Part shown: positions 1-8,837 of the stretch, in pieces
Layout of the letters: every line of letters begins with the position of its first letter
Position numbering within the stretch: position 1 is the stretch's first letter
Assembly (NCBI GenBank): GCA_950059285.1
Contig: CATLTV010000002.1
Coordinates: 1-64,000, forward strand
Source of the DNA: an uncultured Pseudomonadota bacterium
GTDB lineage: Bacteria; Myxococcota_A; Bradymonadia; Bradymonadales; Bradymonadaceae
Direction: 5' to 3'
DNA: 64,000 bases
The notes under the pieces: model-generated
Databases searched by the model: none
Told to the model about the DNA's origin: nothing
The model's input: only the letters and a program-made list of their open reading frames with translations
Position numbers and translations under genes: made by a program

Positions 1-129
1 AAACCAAGAATAGTAGCCGTGTTACATTCTGTTTTTGCGACACCAAAATACGCGATTTCTACGAGCTTTTCCGACCAGCTATTTCTTTATTACGCTCTAG
101 AAGGTTGGGCCAGGTGAGCCATATACATT

Positions 130-2274
130 TTAAATCATGGAGAGGCTGATTCTTCCACGCTTGCGATCAATCTCCATGACGGTGACATCCACGCGGTCAC
201 CCACGCTGACGACCTCATAAGGATTATGCACTCTGGAGGTCGCCATCTTGCTGATGTGAACGAGGCCATCCTGCTTGACGCCGATATCCACAAACGCGCC
301 AAAATCAACCACATTACGCACTGTGCCAGACACCTTCATGCCTTCCACAAGATCATCCATGGTGAGCAACTTCTGGCGTAAATCTGGTGGGTCGAGGTCT
401 TCACGAGGATCTCGACCAGGACGATTCAAGTGGGCCACAATATCAAGCAGGGTGGGGCGGCCAAAGCCATGCTTTTTGGCAAGCTCATCAAACTGACCGC
501 GCTCAACTTCACGCTGCCATGCTTGAGGTGGCAACGACGCTCTTTCCAGAGCTTGCTTGAGCGCTCTGGCGAGCTTGTAGCTTTCAGGGTGAATCCCGGT
601 GTTATCAAGTGGGTCTTCGCCATTTCTGACGCGCAAGAACCCTGCACACTGTTCAAATGTCTTGGCACCAAGTCCCTTGATATCTTGAAGCTGCTTACGT
701 GTCCTGAACAGTCCATTGCTTGCGCGATGCTCCACAATATTGCTCGCAAGCTTTGGTCCCACGCCTGCAATGTGAGCCAGCAGAGCAGGGGAGGCTGTGT
801 TCAAATCCACACCAACACTGTTGACCACATCCTCCACCACAGCATCAAGCGTCTTGCTGAGTGTGGTCTGATTGACATCATGTTGGTACATACCAACACC
901 CACGCTCTTGGGGTCAATCTTGATGAGTTCAGCGAGCGGATCTTGAAGACGTCTTGCGATGGAGACCGCTCCTCGAAGACTCACATCGAGGTCTGGCATC
1001 TCCTGACGGGCAAGGTCGGAGGCGGAGTATACGCTTGCGCCTGCCTCATCAACCACAGCATAACGCACATCCTGAACCTCGTTATCCCTGGACCAGTTCT
1101 GAATGACATGTGCCATCGCCTGTTGTGCCTCGTGTGTGCCTGTACCATTGCCAATTGCAACAAGCTGGACACCATATTTATTAAGCAGTGTTTCAAGCTT
1201 CTGATGGGCCTGATGCACGCGTTGATCGTGTAAATAGAGTGTGTCCGTGGTCAGGACATTGCCCTGGTCATCGACAATGGCAAGTTTGCAACCTGTGCGC
1301 AAACCAGGATCAAGCCCCATGACCTTGCGACCTGGCAGTGGAGGACTAAGAAGGAGGTTCTTGAGGTTGAGCGCAAAGATGTTGATGGCGTGCTGATCCG
1401 CATCGGACTCAAGCTGGGCGCGAAGTTCACGCTCAAGTTGAGGTTGAAGGAGACGCTTGTAGCTCTCTTCCACCGCATCATTGAGAATTTCCCTGTTGGC
1501 TCTGTTCCTGAAATTAACCTCTCGTCGCTGGACATCCTGACACCATCGCTCCTGCTCGCCTGGAATCTTGACGCTCAAGACACCTTCCTTTTCGCCACGT
1601 CGAATGGCGAGCGTCTGGTGGGGTTTGAGATACGAGTTTTTGATCGAAAAATCGATATAAATTGAGTATTTGGGATCTTCTTCTGCGCCGCGCTTTTTCT
1701 TGCTCTCAAGGACGGAGTAACGCTCAAACTTCTGGCGTAAAAAGTCTCTGACGTGAGCATCATCGGCGATTTTTTCAGCGAAGATATCCACCACACCCTG
1801 CCGTACGGCATCGGTGTCGGGGTATTGCTCGCAGACAAATTTCTTGAACTGCGAGGAGGCATCAGAGAGGTCCCTTGAGACAAGGTCCGCAGCTTTATCA
1901 AGACCGGCCTCAATCGCCTTTTGAGCGCGCGTCATACGACGAGGACGATAAGGCGCGTACAGGTCTTCAAGGCGAGTTAAATCTTGCGCCTGTTGAATCG
2001 AGGAGATGAGCTTTTTATCGTTGATGCCCTGTTCTTCAAGAGAGGATAGGATGCTTGTGCGTCGCTTTTCGAGGTCACGCTTTTGCTCCATGGTGGTTTG
2101 CACAAGACGAATCTGAACCTCATCAAGTGAACCTGTCTGTTCCTTGCGGTAACGCGCGATAAACGGGACGGTGCTCTTATCATCAAGAAGCTTTATGACT
2201 GCATCGACCTGCCATTGTTGAAGACTCAGGGTTTTGGCAACGTAGGCAGATACATCGTGAGCAGGAGTGGACAT
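130..2274 (-). CDS. tex: Tex family transcription accessory / S1 RNA-binding protein
   Basis: This 714-aa protein has the full Tex architecture: an N-terminal helical region with the family signature FIARYRKE near residue 38, a YqgF/RNase H-like domain in the middle (GLDPGLRTGCK), helix-hairpin-helix repeats (NTASPALLAHIAGVG) and a C-terminal S1 domain (VRNVVDFGAFVDIGVKQDG). Tex is a cytoplasmic nucleic-acid-binding protein that affects transcription and stress tolerance; the exact role varies between species. I chose the ATG at 2274 because a GAGG ribosome site lies 7 nt upstream and family homology starts there. The open frame continues upstream to 2361, but that part runs into a terminator palindrome and looks non-coding. 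The next gene upstream on the same strand is another S1 protein, separated from tex by the palindrome. Confidence 0.95.
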   Translation of the reverse strand: MSTPAHDVSAYVAKTLSLQQWQVDAVIKLLDDKSTVPFIARYRKEQTGSLDEVQIRLVQTTMEQKRDLEKRRTSILSSLEEQGINDKKLISSIQQAQDLTRLEDLYAPYRPRRMTRAQKAIEAGLDKAADLVSRDLSDASSQFKKFVCEQYPDTDAVRQGVVDIFAEKIADDAHVRDFLRQKFERYSVLESKKKRGAEEDPKYSIYIDFSIKNSYLKPHQTLAIRRGEKEGVLSVKIPGEQERWCQDVQRREVNFRNRANREILNDAVEESYKRLLQPQLERELRAQLESDADQHAINIFALNLKNLLLSPPLPGRKVMGLDPGLRTGCKLAIVDDQGNVLTTDTLYLHDQRVHQAHQKLETLLNKYGVQLVAIGNGTGTHEAQQAMAHVIQNWSRDNEVQDVRYAVVDEAGASVYSASDLARQEMPDLDVSLRGAVSIARRLQDPLAELIKIDPKSVGVGMYQHDVNQTTLSKTLDAVVEDVVNSVGVDLNTASPALLAHIAGVGPKLASNIVEHRASNGLFRTRKQLQDIKGLGAKTFEQCAGFLRVRNGEDPLDNTGIHPESYKLARALKQALERASLPPQAWQREVERGQFDELAKKHGFGRPTLLDIVAHLNRPGRDPREDLDPPDLRQKLLTMDDLVEGMKVSGTVRNVVDFGAFVDIGVKQDGLVHISKMATSRVHNPYEVVSVGDRVDVTVMEIDRKRGRISLSMI

Positions 2275-2312
2275 CAAAAGACCTCGGGAGAAAATATCTG
2301 AACATTCTGAAC

Positions 2313-2380
2313 ATAAAGAAAGCGGCGAGCGATGGGCGCACGATTGCAATCGTGCGCCCATCGCTCGCCGCTTTCTTTAT
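2313..2380. terminator. 68-bp perfect palindrome between two minus-strand genes
   Basis: Two 34-bp arms (2313-2346 and 2347-2380) are perfect reverse complements with no spacer. The ends are A-rich on the left and T-rich on the right, so the hairpin could terminate transcription in either direction. It follows the stop of the S1/TPR gene and precedes tex. Confidence 0.8.
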
Positions 2381-2418
2381 CACAGCAGACCAGGGATGTA
2401 TAATATCTAACCTGAAGC

Positions 2419-3831
2419 TCAGTTCTTCTTGTTCTCTTCAAGCTTGGCAAGCAACAGCTCGCCAAGTGAGCCCATGTTGTCCTGTGCTCTGGAGGTGGAC
2501 TTTGACGAGGAGCCCCTCTGTTGACCACGGCCCTGCTTCTTCTTTCTGGACCGTTCTCGTCTTGGCTTTTGTGATGCCTCACCCTGCGAGGAGGATGTTG
2601 ATGACTGTGCAGGTTCGACTTCGGGCGCGGGCAAAATTGCTTTTCTGCTCAATGCGATACGATAGCCATTCTGATCAGCACGCTCTTCCACGCTCATGAC
2701 CTTGACCTCGATCACATCACCAAGTTTGAGGACCTGACCTGGCTCTGAAATACGTTCGTGAGCAATCTCGCTGATGTGCAACAAACCCGAGTGCTGCTTA
2801 CTCAACGTAAGGAATGCGCCATAGTCCTTGAAGCTCCTGACGCGTCCGCGCACGACCTCGCCAACCTCGGGTGGGGGCTCGACAACCTCTTCTTCCTTGG
2901 GAAGTTCGGCCTGCAAGGACTTGAGGCGCTCCATGCTGCTATTGATATGCTTGCGCATGCTATACTTACGTGTGTGCCTGAGGCCCTGACGTAGTAACGC
3001 CTCTGCTTCTTCAAGCCAGCCGCGAATCTGGGTAAGTTCAGCGCCTTCATGACGAGCACGCTCCATCAGGGCCTGTGCAAGGTTATGTTTGAGGAGAACG
3101 CTCGTGGGGAGGGCTCTAAGACCGCTGCGATAGGCCCATTCAGCGCGTGCGTAATCCTTGTCCGCTTCCTTGTACCATGTGCCGCGTGAGTTCCAGGATG
3201 CCTCGGCATCACTCAGTTGAATGGCCTGTTCCCAGTAGCGCTCACTGGCTTCGCGGTCCGTGAACCAGAGGGCCTGTGCACACAGCGTGTTGTAGAACGG
3301 GTCCTGTTCATAGAGGGACGCAAGGGTGGGGAGCTGTGTGGAGAGAGCCTCGACCATGTGTGGCGCGGCCTTGAGGTCTTCAAGGTCAAACAACAGGATG
3401 GAGAACCCGAGGCGCACGAGGTGGAGCAAACGCTGGCGTTCATCAGCGAGCGTATCTTCCATGCGGCTGGCGACGCTTTGAACGCCATCGAGCACATGGG
3501 TGAGGGCGTCCTGGCTGCGGCCTTCCTTGCGAGCGAGCGTGGCTGCGACGCGGTGGAACTCGACGCCACGCTCGTTGACTTCCTGATCAAGCTGCATCTT
3601 GAGGAGACGGTCGCTGAAGCTTTGCAATCCAAGTTTGAGCGTAAGGTTTGCAAGAGGGCCACCCAGCTCGGGGTATTTTGTACACAGTTCAAAGAGGCGA
3701 TTGAGCTCCTGACTGACATCGGGCAGGGAGCTTGCGTCTGGCTTCTTTTGCGGGGTTGTTTCAGGTGTTGCCGCGTGTTCGGGCTGTGTATCTACCTGCT
3801 CGGAGGGGGCTCCTTGCTCATCTTGACTCAT
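2419..3831 (-). CDS. TPR-like and S1 domain RNA-binding protein
   Basis: A 470-aa protein. The first ~40 residues are low-complexity and acidic. Residues ~45-310 are helical with TPR-like stretches (YARAEWAYRSGLRALP). An S1 domain follows at ~330-400 (VRGRVRSFKDYGAFLTL ... GLLHISEIAHERI), and the last ~70 residues are Ser- and Arg/Lys-rich (RRERSRKKKQGRG). It probably binds RNA or ribosomes in the cytoplasm; the TPR part may bind a partner. The ATG at 3831 is preferred over an in-frame GTG at 3837 because GAGGTG sits just upstream of the ATG. The gene is read in the same direction as tex but is separated from it by a strong palindrome, so the two are probably separate transcription units. The exact cellular role is unknown. 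Confidence 0.85.
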   Translation of the reverse strand: MSQDEQGAPSEQVDTQPEHAATPETTPQKKPDASSLPDVSQELNRLFELCTKYPELGGPLANLTLKLGLQSFSDRLLKMQLDQEVNERGVEFHRVAATLARKEGRSQDALTHVLDGVQSVASRMEDTLADERQRLLHLVRLGFSILLFDLEDLKAAPHMVEALSTQLPTLASLYEQDPFYNTLCAQALWFTDREASERYWEQAIQLSDAEASWNSRGTWYKEADKDYARAEWAYRSGLRALPTSVLLKHNLAQALMERARHEGAELTQIRGWLEEAEALLRQGLRHTRKYSMRKHINSSMERLKSLQAELPKEEEVVEPPPEVGEVVRGRVRSFKDYGAFLTLSKQHSGLLHISEIAHERISEPGQVLKLGDVIEVKVMSVEERADQNGYRIALSRKAILPAPEVEPAQSSTSSSQGEASQKPRRERSRKKKQGRGQQRGSSSKSTSRAQDNMGSLGELLLAKLEENKKN

Positions 3832-4013
3832 GGTCACCTCAAGACTAAAACCTGTTTACATTCAAAGGCTTGTGTTGTTTATATGAAGAAAAATCGATGC
3901 TTAATTAAATAGCACGCCTGCGCGTGATCGTGTGCACTAGTAGCGTACCTTGTGAGGAGTTGCCAGACAAATCCAACCCGTGGGGGGCGAGTGAAAGAGG
4001 GCGCCTACAAAAA

Positions 4014-4092
4014 ATGAATGCTTATTCATAAAAATGATTGAACGCTCATTCAGCTATTGATTTTTGCCCAAAAATGAAGCACCATTCATTTT
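4014..4092 (+). promoter_or_regulatory. Cluster of three FadR/TetR-like operator dyads upstream of acyl-CoA dehydrogenase
   Basis: Three dyads lie in 80 bp. ATGAAT-4 nt-ATTCAT is at 4014-4029, TGATTGAACGCTCATTCA at 4035-4052, and AAAATGAA-6 nt-TTCATTTT at 4071-4092. The middle one resembles the operator of the TetR-family fatty-acid degradation regulator FadR of Bacillus (TGAATGANTANTCATTCA, from memory). They sit between divergent genes, about 250-325 bp upstream of the acyl-CoA dehydrogenase start, so a repressor binding here could control either gene. Confidence 0.55.
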
Positions 4093-4170
4093 ATCGGGTG
4101 CATCTTACCCGTGCGGAATCACAGGGCCCTCACACACGATGAGCCCGAGCGTTCCAGGACATAATTCAGG

Positions 4171-4191
4171 CAACATTTTCCATAAATGTTG
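4171..4191 (+). promoter_or_regulatory. 21-bp dyad in the acyl-CoA dehydrogenase leader region
   Basis: CAACATTT and AAATGTTG are perfect inverted arms separated by 5 nt. A TA-rich segment (CTATATACAAAAT) follows directly and could include a -10 element. It differs in sequence from the FadR-like dyads upstream, so it may bind a second regulator. Confidence 0.4.
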
Positions 4192-4338
4192 TGTCTATAT
4201 ACAAAATCTTCTCAAGAGAAGTGTCGTTCATAACTCAACAATCTGGACACCCTCAAATCTCGCTCACGTCGCATGGTGTGACATGAGAGAGTCTGTGTTT
4301 GATTCACTTCTCGAACTCAAAAACAAAGGAATGGAAGT

Positions 4339-6102
4339 ATGGAATACTACAAGGCACCTGTCAAAGACATGATGTACATGCTCAAGGCATTTCAATACAC
4401 CGAGCGCGTGCACTCCCTCGAGGCATTTGAAGGCTTTGATCTCAGCATGGTCGAGAGCCTCTTGCAGAGCGCCGCAGACATTGCCGTCAACGAGACACTT
4501 CCCCTGAACAGGCTTGGTGACGAGCATGGTATCAAGTGGGATCCCGAGACCTACGAGGTCACCACACCGCCTGGTTTCAAGGAAGCATACCAGAAGCTCA
4601 TCGACAACGGCCTTGTAGGCATGACCTGTGACCCCAACTACGGTGGTTCAGGTGGTCCCGAGGTGCTCGGCGTGTTGTTCAGCGAGCTTTCCACAGCCAC
4701 CAACAAGTCCTTCTCCATGTGTCCTGGTCTGACTCGCGGTCTGATTGATGCGCTCGCAGCGCACGGCACCGAGGAGCAGAAGCAGAAGTACATGACCAAG
4801 CTCATCAGCGGTGAGTGGACAGGTACAATGTGCTTGACCGAGCCCCAGTGTGGTACAGATCTTGGTTTGATCAACACCAAGGCAGTGCCTCAGGAAGATG
4901 GTACATACAAGCTGACAGGCACCAAGATCTGGATCACCTTTGGTGATCACGACATGGCCGAAAACATCATCCACCTTGTGCTTGCACGTTTGCCCGATGC
5001 TCCTGAAGGCATTAAGGGCATCAGCGCATTCATCGTGCCCAAGTTCATCGACGGTGAGCGCAACGCTGTGAACTGTACAGGTCTTGAACACAAGATGGGT
5101 ATCAAGGCATCACCCACATGTGTCATCGACTTTGAGGACGCCACAGGTTACCTCGTGGGCACACCTCACAAGGGTATGCGCTCCATGTTCGTGATGATGA
5201 ACGCTGCACGTCTTCACGTGGGTGTGGAAGGTATTGGTCTTGCAGAGATCGCGTACCAGACCGCGCTTGCATTCGCCAAGGATCGTCGTCAGTCACGCTC
5301 ACTTGACCCCGAGAAGAGCGATGCAAACGCACCTGCTGACAACATCCTCGTGCACCCTGATGTGCGCCGCATGTTGCTCAACATCAAGTCCACCAACGAG
5401 GCACTTCGCGCGCTCGCTGTCTGGATCTCCGTGGAATACGACATTGCCCATCATCACCCCGATGAAGAAGCTCGCCAGAAGGCCGACGACATCGTCGCGA
5501 TCCTGACCCCCATCATCAAGAGCTATGGCTCCGAGCGCAGCTTCCTGAACATCTCCGAAGCCATGCAGGTTTGTGGCGGCGCAGGTTACACCACTGACTG
5601 GAACATCGAGCAGTACCTTCGCGATGAGCGTATCGCCATGATTTACGAAGGCACAAACCACATCCAGGCGCTTGACCTCGTGGGTCGTAAGTTGCCAAAA
5701 GATGGTGGTCGCATGGTCCGCGCCTTTAGTGAAGTCATCACCGACATGATTCGCGCAGGCAAGGAGAACGAAGAGCTTGCCGAGTTCACCGACTACCTCA
5801 AGGAGCTCTCCAAGAAGCTTACTTCCGTGACCATGGAGCTTGCAGGCCAGGCGATGGCTGACCGCGAAGTTGCTGGTGCAGTGGCATCTCATTACCTGAA
5901 CCTCTTTGCACTCACCGCATTGACCTACGTCTGGTGTGTGCAGGTCAAGTACGCCATCGAGTCTGATGCACCTAACAAGGACACCAAGCTCAAAACCGCA
6001 CGTTACTTCATGCACAAGGTCTTCCCCGAGCACGAGACCCTTGTTCGCCAGATCAACACCTGGAAATCAAACCTCATGGAGTTTGATGTCGAGGAGCTCT
6101 AA
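4339..6102 (+). CDS. Acyl-CoA dehydrogenase (large, with extended N and C termini)
   Basis: A 587-aa FAD-dependent acyl-CoA dehydrogenase of the longer (~590-600 aa) class with an extra N-terminal segment. It catalyses the first, alpha-beta dehydrogenation step of fatty-acid beta-oxidation. The FAD/substrate signature is CLTEPQCGTDLG near residue 170, with KIWITFGDHD following. VCGGAGYTTDWNIEQYLRD near 410 and IYEGTNHIQALDL contain the expected catalytic base, Glu437. The start codon follows AAAGGA with suitable spacing; the nearby ATG at 4331 is out of frame. It is monocistronic, preceded by operator-like dyads and closed by a strong terminator, which suggests regulation by a fatty-acid-responsive repressor. 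Its chain-length preference cannot be read from the sequence. Confidence 0.95.
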   Translation: MEYYKAPVKDMMYMLKAFQYTERVHSLEAFEGFDLSMVESLLQSAADIAVNETLPLNRLGDEHGIKWDPETYEVTTPPGFKEAYQKLIDNGLVGMTCDPNYGGSGGPEVLGVLFSELSTATNKSFSMCPGLTRGLIDALAAHGTEEQKQKYMTKLISGEWTGTMCLTEPQCGTDLGLINTKAVPQEDGTYKLTGTKIWITFGDHDMAENIIHLVLARLPDAPEGIKGISAFIVPKFIDGERNAVNCTGLEHKMGIKASPTCVIDFEDATGYLVGTPHKGMRSMFVMMNAARLHVGVEGIGLAEIAYQTALAFAKDRRQSRSLDPEKSDANAPADNILVHPDVRRMLLNIKSTNEALRALAVWISVEYDIAHHHPDEEARQKADDIVAILTPIIKSYGSERSFLNISEAMQVCGGAGYTTDWNIEQYLRDERIAMIYEGTNHIQALDLVGRKLPKDGGRMVRAFSEVITDMIRAGKENEELAEFTDYLKELSKKLTSVTMELAGQAMADREVAGAVASHYLNLFALTALTYVWCVQVKYAIESDAPNKDTKLKTARYFMHKVFPEHETLVRQINTWKSNLMEFDVEEL

Positions 6103-6122
6103 GAATCATGTAAGTCATTCCA

Positions 6123-6188
6123 AATGACCCAAAGAAAGAAGGGGTGCGCTGCTACTTGGCAGCGCACCCCTTCTTTCTTTGGGTCATT
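6123..6188 (+). terminator. Intrinsic terminator after acyl-CoA dehydrogenase
   Basis: Two perfect 30-bp arms (6123-6152 and 6159-6188) enclose a 6-nt loop, TACTTG. The arms carry A-rich and T-rich outer halves, so termination could be bidirectional. It lies 20 nt after the dehydrogenase stop. Confidence 0.85.
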
Positions 6189-6372
6189 ATTTAAGTCCGA
6201 TAAGGCTAGTTATGTAAACTTATAAGAGTGTAACCGAGGAATGATCCCATTGATACAATGGTTTGAGTGACCGAGATGTTTCAACTGTCCTCTCGGGTTC
6301 TCCCTCCTACGCCCTGACCTGTTACCCAGAGAGGACTCTAGTATTTTTAAATCTCTTTCCAGGAGAAACCTA

Positions 6373-7299
6373 ATGCCTACAAGGTATCTAACTTTGGCTC
6401 GTATCGCTTGTCTTTTGCTAGGTTTCATTACTGGATGCAAAAGTGAGACTGAACCAGTAGTAACAACTACTTCTCCGGTGCCACCAGAGAGCATGATATT
6501 AAAACCTGGTGGCTCTAAGCCTGTTCATACATGGTCAAAAGTAAGAAACATTAAATTACTTGAAAAAAAATCGCTGACGACACTCCATCAATGGCTGGGT
6601 GTAAAGTTGACAGATGTAAAGCAGCTTGAGGAGTTAGGAGAGACAAAAAATGTAACGCGAGAATTTTGCGGTGATGATTGGATCTATTATGGTCGTATTT
6701 TTAGTGATCCCTGGCCATATCCTGATACAGATATGGCTATAGACTTATTGACATATAAAGACAATATAGAACTTATTATTATACAAATGACAACTTATAA
6801 TAAGTCAATATATCACGGACAATTGTCAATTGATGATAAATATAAATTTGAATGGACTTCATGTGCTCAAAATGATGCCTTACATGCACTGATTTGTGAT
6901 GATTATATGATAAGTGTCATGGATCGTAGTTACGGAATTATGCATTCATTAGATAATGATGAGATTAAAAATGTGAAAGAATTACTATCTTATCCTACAA
7001 ATTCAAGCGATTACACGGGGATAGCAAATCTTATCGGTGTCTATGAAAACGTAATTCTTATTTATAAAAAAGACCAACAAGAAAAGATTTTAAACTTATA
7101 TTTAAACTTTCATAGATATTATGAACCTAATTTTGAAGGTGCTCTGGATACTAATATAACAAAATTCCCCACGTATGCGCCAACAAGTTGTATCAGTACG
7201 TTATCGCGTTGGTACAGCACTAAACCTGGAGATGATTTTGGTACGATCTTCTATCGTCAGGATATATTAAGAAACAAACGAAAAAGTAAGCAATATTAA
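6373..7299 (+). CDS. Hypothetical lipoprotein
   Basis: A 308-aa protein with an N-terminal signal sequence and a lipobox ending FITGC, so it is probably a lipid-anchored envelope protein. The mature part is rich in Tyr, Asn, Lys and Ile, with no motif I recognise. AGGAG lies just upstream of the ATG. The base composition is clearly more AT-rich than the flanking metabolic genes, and the codons favour A/T endings, which suggests recent acquisition. A second lipoprotein follows within 45 nt on the same strand, and the two share the phrase KxRNIKLLEKK/SLT at the DNA level near 6548-6570 and 7279-7320 (AGAAACATTAAATTACTTGAAAA-like), hinting at a partial duplication between them. Function unknown. 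Confidence 0.8.
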   Translation: MPTRYLTLARIACLLLGFITGCKSETEPVVTTTSPVPPESMILKPGGSKPVHTWSKVRNIKLLEKKSLTTLHQWLGVKLTDVKQLEELGETKNVTREFCGDDWIYYGRIFSDPWPYPDTDMAIDLLTYKDNIELIIIQMTTYNKSIYHGQLSIDDKYKFEWTSCAQNDALHALICDDYMISVMDRSYGIMHSLDNDEIKNVKELLSYPTNSSDYTGIANLIGVYENVILIYKKDQQEKILNLYLNFHRYYEPNFEGALDTNITKFPTYAPTSCISTLSRWYSTKPGDDFGTIFYRQDILRNKRKSKQY

Positions 7300-7341
7300 A
7301 TTGCTCGAAAAAATCGCTTACTCTTGCTTTTCAAGGCTAAA

Positions 7342-7842
7342 ATGAACATGAACATACGATTATTATACAAGTATTCTTTTTTTTGTGTGTGGTTTTTACT
7401 TGGGTGTCAAACCACAACACATAAAGGCAGTAATACGCCCCAAAAAGATACCGTCGAGGTGACTTCAGCACAGGAGAAATCACTGGAGTTTGAGCATTCT
7501 GAAGAGTCTTCTCAAACGAATGCGACCCATGAGTATCAACCTCCAAAAGAACGTCAGTACATATGTCCAAATGGTTGGCGTCAAGAACGTGAAATGCCTT
7601 CGTATTCACTGGATGAGCATGAGCTTTTTCTAAAAGACCTCCCTTCTTTGGATGATCAAAGAGTTTTAATTGAGTTGAGAGTTAGTGGATTGTGCAAAGC
7701 AAATGCAATAGGGACTAAATTTCAAGGCTTTGATAAGCCTCTTCTCCTGGTTGAACCGAAGGAAAACGTACATGGATTTTCAAAGATCGAGTTTGGTCTG
7801 ACTGACACACAACAATTATGTGTATCTTCAAGCCCCCATTGA
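7342..7842 (+). CDS. Hypothetical lipoprotein, probably frameshifted at its 3' end
   Basis: A 166-aa reading frame with a signal peptide and lipobox ending FLLGC. The mature N-terminus is Ser/Thr/Glu-rich, followed by a domain containing ICPNGWRQE. The ATG at 7342 has AAGG six nt upstream; the frame also opens at a TTG-type codon at 7324. The stop at 7840-7842 comes abruptly after DTQQLCVSSSPH. A second frame continues beyond it with good coding character to a stop at 7969 (see the separate entry). The natural protein may therefore be ~210 aa. It follows the lipoprotein at 6373 closely and is likely co-transcribed. Function unknown. Confidence 0.65.
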   Translation: MNMNIRLLYKYSFFCVWFLLGCQTTTHKGSNTPQKDTVEVTSAQEKSLEFEHSEESSQTNATHEYQPPKERQYICPNGWRQEREMPSYSLDEHELFLKDLPSLDDQRVLIELRVSGLCKANAIGTKFQGFDKPLLLVEPKENVHGFSKIEFGLTDTQQLCVSSSPH

Positions 7843-7969
7843 TGGCTGTATCCTTTTTGAAAAATACGAAGGTGATATGTTAATGAGACTTGTCTTGAAG
7901 CTGGATGTCAACATGATCACACTGGATGATGGTATGAAAAAAGCCGTGGTCACAGGTATGGTTCAATAA
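7810..7969 (+). pseudogene. Out-of-frame continuation of the lipoprotein at 7342
   Basis: Shifted by one base relative to the upstream frame, this stretch reads YVYLQAPIDGCILFEKYEGD and then ~30 more residues to TAA at 7967-7969. It has no start or ribosome site of its own. The simplest reading is one extra base near 7800-7820, either a true mutation or a sequencing error. Confidence 0.5.
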
Positions 7970-8092
7970 AACGTATTTCGACTGTGATGAGCATGAAACA
8001 AAGAGCACAGAGAATCATTTTATGCAGCATCTTCACTGCTCAATACAATATAAACCATGGTGTATGAACACTAAGCATTATGTCAACTTATA

Positions 8093-8167
8093 TTATAGAG
8101 GAGCGTAAAAAGAGGGCGGCCCAAAATCGAAGATTTTGGGCCGCCCTCTTTTTACGCTCCTCTATAA
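8093..8167. terminator. Bidirectional terminator hairpin (36-bp perfect stem, GAA loop)
   Basis: Perfect 36-bp arms at 8093-8128 and 8132-8167 flank a 3-nt GAA loop. It sits between the convergent lipoprotein genes at 7342 (+) and 8171 (-). Internal A5 and T5 tracts suit termination from both sides. Its core (CCAAAATC-GAA-GATTTTGG) is shared with the hairpin at 53485-53559. Confidence 0.85.
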
Positions 8168-8170
8168 CGC

Positions 8171-8779
8171 TTACTCTTCAGTCGTCTCATCCACACATGT
8201 TGTGCTCACTCCAGGAGGTCCTGCTGCCTCGCAAATCTGGGCCTTGGTCATTGAACCATCTGTGGCGTTCAACACATTGATGCGACACAGCACCGTGTTG
8301 CCTGTCTCTTCCTGCGCTGCACGAATATCGTTGGCGCATGTATCCTCACACTCAGTATGTGATTCATATGGACTGGCTGAACCCTGACAGCTTTCGTGCA
8401 TCTGTGCGCAATAACGATCGCAATCAGACACCTCATCCACGCACATCCCTGCCCCTGTTGGCCCGGAGTGTGGACAGTGCAACTCAGGATCTGTTTCAGC
8501 CACGCTCAGGTGATACACACGACACTGCAACGTATCTCCCTTTGTATCGCCCTCATCCCCCGTCGTTGCATAACCACTACATGTCGTCAGACACTCGCCA
8601 AGGCTCGCATACTGCGCATTTCCATCCCTGCACACTGTAATAGAATCATTACAATAATCTTCACAGATCTGCTCCTGTTCGGTACTATCCTCCTCACAGC
8701 CCATCATCACTGCAGGCATCACAACCAGCGAGGTGCTCACGATCATACGCTTGATCCAAACCTTCAACATCACTTTCAT
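8171..8779 (-). CDS. Cysteine-rich lipoprotein, hypothetical
   Basis: A 202-aa protein with a basic N-terminus, a hydrophobic core and a lipobox ending MMGC, then a mature region with about 15 cysteines. Two related Cys-rich units are visible: ICEDYCNDSITVCRDG...CLTTCSGY and DCDRYCAQMHESCQGS...CEDTCAND, each followed by a short segment ending in LxCRVYH or LCRINV. This internal duplication suggests disulfide-stabilised modules on the outside of the cell. Such proteins are common in myxobacteria-like genomes, but I cannot name a function. The start is ambiguous: ATG at 8779 lies only 2 nt after AGGAG, while the in-frame ATG at 8770 has an 11-nt spacing. Confidence 0.8.
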   Translation of the reverse strand: MKVMLKVWIKRMIVSTSLVVMPAVMMGCEEDSTEQEQICEDYCNDSITVCRDGNAQYASLGECLTTCSGYATTGDEGDTKGDTLQCRVYHLSVAETDPELHCPHSGPTGAGMCVDEVSDCDRYCAQMHESCQGSASPYESHTECEDTCANDIRAAQEETGNTVLCRINVLNATDGSMTKAQICEAAGPPGVSTTCVDETTEE

Positions 8780-8837
8780 CTCTCCTTTCTGAGTCCTTGA
8801 TTGATCCTGTCTCATCACTCCAGCGCCACTACATCCT

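Noticed and set aside
430-1233. 267-aa plus-strand open frame opposite tex
   Set aside because: It is the antisense shadow of a well-supported tex gene.
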